From Pithys albifrons albifrons (Eukaryota > Chordata > Aves > Passeriformes > Thamnophilidae): a stretch of 64,000 nucleotides of DNA. Below, piece after piece: positions 38,913 through 48,020 of this stretch; position 1 is the first letter of the stretch; the number at the start of each line of letters is the position of its first letter. Location of the stretch: assembly GCF_047495875.1 (NCBI RefSeq), contig NC_092497.1:3543437-3607436 (forward strand). Reading direction: 5' to 3'. The position numbers were made by a program, and so were the translations under genes. The notes under the pieces are model-generated. The model ran no database searches, was not told the DNA's origin, and saw only the letters and a list, made by a program, of their open reading frames with translations.

Positions 38913-40325
38913 GACCAAAGTGTGCTTTAATGAACACTTAGGTTATGCATATACCTATGCTGATGTGTCCTATTAGACTTCATTCTAGCTAATGAAGATA
39001 TGGGGCATTTTCCAGCTCATTTATATTGAAGTCCAGGTGGAGGTGACTGCATCAGCTTCCTAGCCCATTTGAGGTGTTACCAGATAGGTAAGAGATCCTC
39101 ACAGAGCTGGCAGATGCCAAGTGAGACCAGTAAGAAAACCATACTCTTCTAAAGTGATGGTCAGAGGCTAGATGGCAAGGACACCTCAAACGGGTATGAA
39201 TAGCCAATTTAATTAAGATCCTGGCGATGTAATGAAAGTTTAGATAGATAAGACTTCACAGACTTCACAGCATTCTTGGTGAAAACAAAATACTTATCTT
39301 TTCTCTGGCCAGAGACATATATAGAAAGGATTATAAATATGTACAGTGAAGTAGAATGATGATAAGTCTCCCATGTTTTCTACCTGTTTCTCAACACAGA
39401 CACTATGGACTATGTTTAATACAGCTCTGCACACAAAGTCTAAATGCAAAATCCCCACTGGATAACCAGCTACACTGTCAATGATTTGAAAATGTAGGTG
39501 CATAGTAAGACTTGCATCTAGAAAATGAAAGAATAGTTCAAACTATTGTTTCTACATCAGTGTTCTTATAAAACTCTCAGTTAGGACTGAGAAGGGAAGA
39601 AAAGACCAAGCCTACTCAACAAACATCCTTGCTTTGAACTCTTGGGAATGACCTGTTCCTTTTCCCTCATGAGGAAGAAAGAGGGATTCACTACTACAGC
39701 AAACAATGCATCAGAAGTGTAGCAGTGAAGTGAGCTGTCTGCTGTGATCTGGGTGTTGAGTTCCTGTTCTTTACGTGCACATTTCATCCACATCTATAAC
39801 ACAACTGTTTTCATGAGCTTCATCCCTAGACCATGTTGAGAACATCACACAAGGCATATGGGAAACATCCTGCTCTTCATCAGGAGGTCTTCAGTTGGAA
39901 CTCTGCATTACTGTACAGATAAACTGCAACTGTGCTGGGACCTTAGATCCCATTTTCAATATTAATTTGTTAAGCTACCTACAGCTTTTAGGTACACCTG
40001 CCTGGGACTGGAGGAGATAAACACAGTTTTGATGAGTTGTTAGACTTGTGCACGTTTTTTGCTAGTAAGGCAAATTGAATCATACAGGAGACCCCAAACT
40101 CTGGGCAGTGGCTGGCAAAGGATGTGGGAGGTAATGTGCAAGCAGATTGATTTTCTGCTTACTTTATGAAGTATTGCAGTTCCATTTTTCTCTTTCTTAC
40201 TATTTTTCTTCAATAATACCCTTCTCTTCATAGGAATGAAGTTATTCTGTGGTACTATAAAAAGTTGGGTTAAGAGGTGGGTTTAAGGACTGGGACAATA
40301 TCTGGATCACAGGAAGAATAAGTCT
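38913..40325. other. unclassified intergenic DNA
   Basis: No recognisable gene or transposon. A 9-bp direct duplication (ACTTCACAG) lies near 39253-39270. Minus frames at 39581-39793 and 40040-40231 carry no motif. Confidence 0.5.
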
Positions 40326-42012
40326 TTTTTTCCTTCCTTCCTTCCTTCCTTCCTTCCTTCCTTCCTTCCTTCCTTCCTTCCTTCCTTCCTTCCTTCCTTC
40401 CTTCCTTCCTTCCTTCCTTCCTTCCTTCCTTCCTTCCTTCCTTCCTTCCTTCCTTCCTTCCTTCCTTCCTTCCTTCCTTCCTTCCTTCCTTCCTTCCTTC
40501 CTTCCTTCCTTCCTTCCTTCCTTCCTTCCTTCCTTCCGAATTCCTTCCTTCCGAATTCCTTCCTTCCGAATTCCTTCCTTCCTTCCTTCCTTCCTTCCTT
40601 CCTTCCTTCCTTCCTTCCTTCCTTCCTTCCTTCCTTCCTTCCTTCCTTCCTTCCTTCCTTCCTTCCTTCCTTCCTTCCTTCCTTCCTTCCTTCCTTCCTT
40701 CCTTCCTTCCTTCCTTCCTTCCTTCCTTCCTTCCTTCCTTCCTTCCTTCCTTCCTTCCTTCCTTCCTTCCTTCCTTCCTTCCTTCCTTCCTTCCTTCCTT
40801 CCTTCCTTCCTTCCTTCCTTCCTTCCTTCCTTCCTTCCTTCCTTCCTTCCTTCCTTCCTTCCTTCCGAATTCCTTCCTTCCGAATTCCTTCCTTCCTTCC
40901 GAATTCCTTCCTTCCTTCCGAATTCCTTCCTTCCTTCCGAATTCCTTCCTTCCTTCCGAATTCCTTCCTTCCGAATTCCTTCCTTCCTTCCTTCCGAATT
41001 CCTTCCTTCCGAATTCCTTCCTTCCGAATTCCTTCCTTCCTTCCTTCCGAATTCCTTCCTTCCTTCCTTCCTTCCTTCCTTCCTTCCTTCCTTCCGAATT
41101 CCTTCCGAATTCCTTCCGAATTCCTTCCGAATTCCTTCCGAATTCCTTCCGAATTCCTTCCTTCCGAATTCCTTCCTTCCGAATTCCTTCCTTCCTTCCG
41201 AATTCCTTCCTTCCTTCCTTCCGAATTCCTTCCTTCCTTCCTTCCGAATTCCTTCCTTCCTTCCTTCCGAATTCCTTCCTTCCTTCCTTCCGAATTCCTT
41301 CCTTCCTTCCTTCCGAATTCCTTCCTTCCTTCCTTCCGAATTCCTTCCTTCCTTCCTTCCGAATTCCTTCCTTCCTTCCTTCCGAATTCCTTCCTTCCTT
41401 CCTTCCTTCCGAATTCCTTCCTTCCTTCCTTCCTTCCTTCCTTCCTTCCTTCCTTCCTTCCTTCCTTCCTTCCTTCCTTCCTTCCTTCCTTCCTTCCTTC
41501 CTTCCTTCCTTCCTTCCTTCCTTCCTTCCTTCCTTCCTTCCTTCCTTCCTTCCTTCCTTCCTTCCTTCCTTCCTTCCTTCCTTCCTTCCTTCCTTCCTTC
41601 CTTCCTTCCTTCCTTCCTTCCTTCCTTCCTTCCTTCCTTCCTTCCTTCCTTCCTTCCTTCCTTCCTTCCTTCCTTCCTTCCTTCCTTCCTTCCTTCCTTC
41701 CTTCCTTCCTTCCTTCCTTCCTTCCTTCCTTCCTTCCTTCCTTCCTTCCTTCCTTCCTTCCTTCCTTCCTTCCTTCCTTCCTTCCTTCCTTCCTTCCTTC
41801 CTTCCTTCCTTCCTTCCTTCCTTCCTTCCTTCCTTCCTTCCTTCCTTCCTTCCTTCCTTCCTTCCTTCCTTCCTTCCTTCCTTCCTTCCTTCCTTCCTTC
41901 CTTCCTTCCTTCCTTCCTTCCTTCCTTCCTTCCTTCCTTTCCGAATTCCTTCCTTCTGAATTCCTTCCTTCCAAATTCCTTCCTTTCAAATTCCTTTCAA
42001 ATTCCTTTTTTA
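40326..42012 (+). repeat. very long (TTCC)n / (GGAA)n array with GAATTC-phased interruptions
   Basis: About 1.69 kb consists of TTCC units on the plus strand. Three uninterrupted blocks (about 40331-40537, 40571-40866 and 41414-41938) flank a zone in which GAATTCC replaces units at regular spacings. I count 33 GAATTC sites, at 40538, 40553, 40568, 40867 and onward to 41411, plus 41943. Inside the array all spacings in the interrupted zones are 7+4k bp (11, 15, 19, 23, 27, 47). The right edge decays through TTCTGAATT, CCAAATT and TTTCAAATT variants. The strand asymmetry is complete: pyrimidine on plus, purine on minus apart from the GAATTC sites. The stop-free minus frame of 587 codons is a consequence of the repeat, not a gene. 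The assembled length may not equal the true length. Confidence 0.99.
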
Positions 42013-43771
42013 GCCAGCAAAGAAACCCATTAGCAGAAAAAGATACTTCAAGTTTTGAATTCTTGCACACAGCTGCTATGATGCATAATGGAGAGAAAAC
42101 AGCTCAGAGCTCATGCAAAGGAAGAATATATTAAGTTATATATTAAGGGAATAAACATGACAAAAGATTTTATGTCTATTTTTTTGCAAAAGGAAGACAA
42201 CTTGGAAAAAAAAATATGGAAAGAGGAGGCAGTAATGAACAAGGACAGTGCATTTCCCAGTAGGTGATCAGTAAGCCGAGGGATAGCTGCAGGATGTCGT
42301 GATGTACTCTGCTGTCACAAAGATTTTACACATAGGCTGGACAACTTGTTCAATAAATCAACATGCATCTATCTTTTTTTTTCTTTTTTCCTTGGTATCT
42401 GTTTGGAAACTCACAGCCACATTTTAATGTGTGCAGAGTGTTTGTTAACTTGGCATAGCCTTTTCATCATTTCCAACCCTGTGCTATCTCTTGGGGGTGA
42501 ATCATCATTATGTAACACAGCATACAAGGTACCATGTGATGATCCTTTTCCTTGCTAAAGAAAAAAACAAAAAGAAACCAAAAAACCACCAAGCAATATT
42601 AATACAAAGATACACACACATCCTAGTAATCATTTACAGCATAGACTGGCTACTGGGTATGTTTTTCTCACCTCTCAAAAACACTTATTGATTTCAGTGG
42701 GAAATGTTTTCCTAACTGATACAAACTCTGGTCTCTAGGGTAATTAATGGGATTTTTTCTCTTTTTATAATTCAGATCTCGCACTGAAAATAGAAATTCC
42801 AGCTAACTCCAGCAGTCAGAGTGGACTTACCATAAGCTCAGTTTCATCTTTGTTTTTCTTATGCACTGCACTGATTTAGTTCAGGATAAAAAATAAAGTG
42901 AATTTTGTGATAAACAGGCTGATGAAAAGCTGGAAAAGATCCACTTGATGGTCACATAATAAAAGCAAATAGAGTCATTTTGCGCAGGAAGTTACTAGCA
43001 AAACTGAACAACACTTTGAAAACTAGTTAAAACAGAGAAGCAGCAACATGGACTATGCCCATCCCAGGTCACACACTGCACTGTGAATGTAGAACATCAA
43101 TAGAATGCTTAGTTATCAGGAGAACTTTTCATTATCACTCCAGCTTCAGCAACTGGCATGACTACTGTACCCATGAAAGGTAACCTGCTCACGAAGAGTG
43201 TTGGAAACTCTGGCTTGGGAGAGAAGCATCAGGGTTAGTCTCAGATGCTCACCAGGGAAAATGCCCATCTATAACTTAATAGTTTGTTCTCTTGTAAAGA
43301 TTCAGTCAGGCACTGTAGGCTTCTCATGAACTGGTTGTGGAGTTCAGATTTCATTAAACAATGTCACTTGCAGTGGAAACCACCAGGATTATCCCTGCCA
43401 CAACCACCCATGTCAGCTTCAAAATCCTGCCTCAGAGAGTTATCCTGCCTAACATGGAATCAGTGGAAGATAACAGCATCTGCTCTTCAGGTGTGAAATA
43501 GCCTCATGTGTCATAATACTGGCTTTCCCAGGTTTGAGAAAAAAAAAGAAGAAAAAAATCCTATAAAGTCCTGCTTTTAATATTCAAAATTCCTCAAGAA
43601 CTTTCAGAAGATATAATCTTTCCTGTAGATGTTTTAGAAACTTTTTGCATTAGATTACTTCCCTCTATCTAGCCCTTTGATATATTGTTTTGCAGGTGGA
43701 TTAACCCAGCTGCCAACAGCCAAAGAACACCATAAAGTGTCTTCAGGAAGGAACAACTGGAAGTGGCTAAT
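42013..43771. other. unclassified intergenic DNA
   Basis: No recognisable transposon or gene. Short frames at 42346-42558 and 43284-43496 have no domain. Confidence 0.5.
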
Positions 43772-43942
43772 TTAGAATCACAGAATAGTTTGGTTTGGAA
43801 GGAACCTCAAAGAATTCTTGTTCCAGCCGCCTCCTACAGGCAGGGACATTTTCCACTAAACCATGTAGCTCCAAGCACTGTCCAACCTGGCCTTGAACAC
43901 TTTCAAAGATGAGGAAGACACAATTTCTCTGGGCAATCTAAT
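43772..43942 (-). mobile_element. CR1 3'-end fragment
   Basis: The plus strand reads TTAGAATCACAGAATAGTTT, GGTTTGGAAGGAACCTCAAA, GGCAGGGACATTTTCCACTA, CAACCTGGCCTTGAACACTT and TCTCTGGGCAATCTAATGG. It is a reverse-complement CR1 tail truncated within the 3' UTR. Divergence is moderate. Confidence 0.94.
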
Positions 43943-44561
43943 GGATACATAATTTTTGAAAAAATTGTATTGATTTTCACCAGAATGCAGTATTATATTT
44001 GACAGTATGAAAACAGGGATAGGGCAGAAAAGTACATTTTTTCTCTCTGATTTACTGAGACAGCATGGACTTCAATAGATATTTAAATCTATAGCAAATT
44101 AAGATTTTTTTGAGTAATTGCTATTCTAATGTTTTCTGTAGTTTACAGCTAAAAATTCTTTCACACAGACCCTTTCGTTTAACAGTTATATCAAAATATC
44201 ACCATGTATCCCACAAGGCACAGGCTCTGGTGGGAGTTTTATCTGTCAAGAATGTCATGCTCCAAAGTCCACAATTCACCCTGTAAACAATAGGGAAAAG
44301 GAGAAAAAAAGTAGCTGCCAAGTATTCACAACATACTTTCAGACAGTAGCAGTAACATTTACGTTTGAAAGAATACTAAAATAAGGTATTTCAACATGTA
44401 CGAATTCTTCTATATTGCAATGTTTCCTATAAAAAAATTAAAGAAGAAAAAATGTTTCAGTAGTTCTTTTGCTATCACCATAACTTGCTTATGGAGAGAG
44501 CAAGTAAGTTAAAATGTCTGACACAGGGAGTGTGAACTAAGAATCCACATATCAACAGAGA
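43943..44561. other. unclassified intergenic DNA
   Basis: AT-rich sequence between two antisense CR1 copies. No gene or repeat was recognised. Confidence 0.5.
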
Positions 44562-45535
44562 CTCATAAAATAGTTTAGTTTGGAAGGCATCTTAAAAATC
44601 ATATCATTTAGACCCAGGGTAATGGGCAGGGACACTTTCCACTAGACTAAATTACTCCCTCGTTCTGCTGCCCACACTGCAGTGGGTGCAGCCCAGGGCA
44701 CATGGCTGGGTCCTGGTGAGCTTCTCATCATTCACCATCTCCAAGTTCTTCCCCCTGTGGTTGCTCTCAATCCATTCTTGTCTCAGCCTGTACTTCTGCT
44801 TGGGATTGCCTCAAACCAGTTGCAGCACTCGGCACCTGGCCTTGAACTTTATACAGTCTCATCTCAAGCTTGTCCAGGTCCCTCTGGATCCTCCAGCCCC
44901 TTCCTCCAGTGTGGGACTGCACCACATAGCTCGTTGCCATTGGCAAATGTGCTGATCAATCCTATTGTCCATGTCACTAACAGAGTTGTTAAACAGCACT
45001 GGCCCCAGTCCTGACCCCTGAGGACACCATTCACCACTGATCTCCACTTGGACATTGAGCCATTGACCACAACATTTTGGCTGCAGACATCCAACCAATT
45101 CTCTATCCACCAAGTGCTGCATATATCAAATACATATTACCCCAGTTTAGGAACAAGTATATTGTGTGGAATAGCATCAAATACTCTGCAGAAGTCCAGG
45201 TTGATGAAATCTGTCACTCTTCTATCATCCACCAACATTGTAAAGCCAAAAAGAAGGCCACAGAAATTTTCAGGCATGATTTGATCTTAATAAGTCCATC
45301 TTGGCTGTCACCAATCACCTCCTTATGCTCCATTTGCTTTAGCACAGTTTCTAGGGGAAGATCCTCCATGATCTTGCCAAACACTGAGGTGAGACTGACT
45401 GGTCCATAGTTCTCTGGGTCTTCCTTTCTCTCTGTTAAAAATGTGGGTTACTTTTCCCCTTTTCCTATCAGTGGAAATTTCCCGACTTCCCCAGCTTCTC
45501 AAATGTATTGGATAGTGGCTTAGGAACTTAGTCTT
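44562..45535 (-). mobile_element. CR1 LINE: 3' tip joined to reverse-transcriptase region
   Basis: At 44562-44652 is the CR1 tip (TTTGGAAGGCATCTTAAAAA .. GGGCAGGGACACTTTCCACT). At about 44669 the sequence jumps to the ORF2 3' part and continues through the RT domain to about 45535. The minus frame 44859-45122 carries a CPQGSGLGPVLFN block. Further upstream parts (TTGGCTGTCACCAATCACCT, ATCTTGCCAAACACTGAGGT) are in correct antisense order. Frameshifts and stops break the ORF. The 3'-UTR segment that should lie between tip and ORF2 is missing here but present just downstream at 45536-45935. Confidence 0.93.
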
Positions 45536-45935
45536 CACCATATCCAATCTAAACCTACTCTCAATTTGAAGTTATTCCCTCTTGTCACTCCAGGGCCTTC
45601 TAAATAGTCTTGCCCCATCTTTCCTGGAAGTTCCTTTCAGGTACTTATAGGCTACAATTAGGTCACTCCAAAGCCTACCTTTTTCCATATCAAACAACCC
45701 CAATTCTCTCACCCTTTTCTCACAGCAGAGATGCTCCATCCCTCTGATCATCTTGATGCCTCCTATGGACTTGCTCCCTGTCCTTTCTGTGCTGGGGACC
45801 CCAGGGCAGGAGGCAGTTCTGCAGGTGGGGTCTCATCTCAGAGGGCAGAGGGACAGAATACCCTCCTTTGACCTGCTGCCCATGCTGTGGGTTCAGCCCA
45901 GGATGCCGCACAGGCTGTCCTTGAGCTTCACAGTG
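45536..45935 (-). mobile_element. CR1 3'-UTR / ORF2-end segment out of order
   Basis: This segment reads TCTTCACCATATCCAATCTA, CAGGTACTTATAGGCTACAA, CATCCCTCTGATCATCTTGA and GGTGGGGTCTCATCTCAGAG, ending at CTGCCCATGCTGTGGGTTCA and GCCCAGG. In an intact antisense CR1 it would precede the RT region, between the two pieces of the copy at 44562-45535. It lacks its own CR1 3' tip. Its last roughly 50 bp repeat the start of the RT-side piece (about 44669-44730). It is either a second, 3'-deleted CR1 or a rearranged part of the first. Confidence 0.88.
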
Positions 45936-47539
45936 CACACCAGCGTATCCTTCCAGGGATCCAAGTTAAATGATAAGAATATAAATACATGGGCATAGGT
46001 AAGAAGATGACAAAATTGGATGTGTAGTGTGTGCACTTTTGGGCACGTTTTTGAAAAATGACAGAAATAAAGATGGACAATGACCAGAAATCAGAGAAAA
46101 AGTAGTTATGAAGGAGTGCTCTGAGGACAGACTGAACTATGTGGCAGAAGATCAGAATTACAGGGGGATGACAGGCAGAAAGAGGGGTTTTACCCCAGCC
46201 ATAGGTAGAGAAACAGTAATTGAACATCACTGATGCCCTAGAGGATGTTTCAGAGGCTTAGTCTGGAATTATTGCATTTTGTTTTTAAGAAGAAATCTGA
46301 AGCATTCTGAACTATCTGAGCATGATCTTAGAGTATAATTATGAAAGATTAAATTCAAACCTTTTTACAAAATGTCCATTAATTCCAAGATGTTTTTTTT
46401 AAATACGCGTTTATGCATTTACATTTTTTGCTGCCTTTTTAAAATTTTTTTTTAATGGTGAGATTATATTGACTTTCTTTGGTTTGATTTTCTAGATTCT
46501 GTGGATGAAAAGGTAGGAAATTATGATCTATTGTTTGTAAGGTGTGTCATCTGAATTTCTTTCTCCTGAAGGTGGATTAAACCACACACTTTTTAGAAAG
46601 ATACTTTGAGGATTCTGAATAACAAGGTCTATGCCGTGTTGGCTGATAAGCAGGTACAATATGCTGGAACTGCCACTAGAAAATTAAGTGTAATTTCAAG
46701 TTTGAATTTCTCTTACTTTTAACTCTTGAGCATTCTTATTTGGGTCTGGAAAGTTGTTTTACTAATATCTGCCCATTCTCGTGCTATGCAATTTTCCCAA
46801 ACATCAGTAGCTATGGCACAGGCTCAAGTGACATGGAGAGGTTTTTTTCCCCAAATACAAATTGATAATATTTGCCCTCTGTCAGCTTTTTTTGCTAGCT
46901 TTCTTTTGGCAGCTTTTCTAACAATCTCATCTCTGAGATCAGAGATGAGTGACTACTTTCTTGAATGAGTACCTTTTTTAGGAAAACCCCCCACAAACAA
47001 AACACAGTTACAGAGGGATGAAGTGTGGTCAAAATCTCCATAAATCTTCATGGCCAAAAAAGCTAAAAGAACATTTGCAAATACCTAATATTTTGTGTTG
47101 ATGGTTTCTGAAGAAAAGATTGTAATTTTTCATTCCAACAGTGATTTTGTCTGAAAATTTGAAAAACATTTCCTTTAAAAGAATCCTATAATTATAGCAC
47201 TGTGACAATATTACATATTTTTCCATGATATTTCCTTTTTTGTGTGTGTGTTTTTTGAGACTGTATTTGTTTGACTATCACACCAAAAACCCATATTTGG
47301 GCAATCATTGCCTTTTATTTCCTACTTTTGAGACTAATTTTCAGTTGCTTTTAGTGTCCACTAAGTGTCTTCTACCTTATAAATTTGACCCATAATTTCT
47401 GCTGATGGGTGTTGCATATTTTGTTTTGTTTATGAACTTACTCTATCAGACGTTGAACCTTTGGTCAGGGATTTCCAAACATTCAGTACTGGACTCATTA
47501 CTGATCATCTTAAAGCCATTGTGGCATTCTTCAGATTTT
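45936..47539. other. unclassified intergenic DNA
   Basis: No recognisable gene. Parts of 46010-46260 faintly resemble a sense CR1 tail (GTGTGTGCACTTTTGGGCA), too weak to call. T-rich runs occur near 46390-46450. Confidence 0.45.
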
Positions 47540-48020
47540 ACTGCTAGAGATTTATCTTACTGATATAAATGCTGAGCAGAGTTGGATTAAGATTCTAATC
47601 CCTTGGAGACTGCATTAGCAGCAACACAACTCATGGATTTCTCCACATTAAAAACTGTTTCAAGACCTGTCAGACAGGGAGTTTTAACACATCTAATGTG
47701 TACCCTGTTAAATCAATATAACGTGCCAGTTTTTAATCTAAAAGTCATGTGTTGCAATCAAATTAATTGGAGAAATCCCACTCTATGATGTCAACAGCAT
47801 TGTTGTTATCAACTAAATCTGTAACATTGTAAATAAAAATATAACACATTTGTTTGACAAGACCTACCTACGTCTGTGCAAACATGTTGACTAATATTAA
47901 TTATATTTTCAGCATCTAATTCTTTGTTGACAGAGTCCTGAATTAACTGTTCCAATAGTTTGCCCAGACTGACATCTGACTAACCAATTTTCTGAGTCAT
48001 GTCTTTGCTCTGTTCAAATG
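47540..48020 (-). mobile_element. ancient CR1/L3-clade LINE, reverse-transcriptase region
   Basis: The plus strand follows the antisense RT region of an old L3-type element in order: ATATAAATGCTGAGCAGAGT; CCCTTGGAGACTGCATTAG; ATGATGTCAACAGCATTGTT; ACACATTTGTTTGACAAGAC; AACATGTTGACTAATATTAA; TTCAGCATCTAATTCTTTGT; AACTGTTCCAATAGTTTGCC. The order and spacing match the CR1-clade RT block, but the wording differs from all young CR1 copies in this window. No frame is open. It may extend further right to about 48.1 kb or more. The family name is from memory and not verified. Confidence 0.7.

Noticed and set aside
40326..42012. CRISPR-like array of regularly spaced GAATTC repeats
   Set aside because: The 'spacers' are all TTCC units, not unique sequence, and the context is avian nuclear DNA.
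40307..42070. 587-codon minus-strand ORF with Lys-Glu-Gly-Arg repeats
   Set aside because: GGAA repeats contain no stop codon in any frame, and GAATTC interruptions do not create one. The frame is a by-product of the TTCC array, with no non-repeat domain of any length.
44682..45409. Overlapping plus-strand ORFs of about 90-110 codons
   Set aside because: They are antisense reading of the CR1 reverse-transcriptase region. The real ancestral frame is on minus and is broken.
45936..46260. Possible further CR1 tail in sense orientation
   Set aside because: Only one or two words (such as GCACTTTTGGGCA) resemble CR1, and there is no continuous match.
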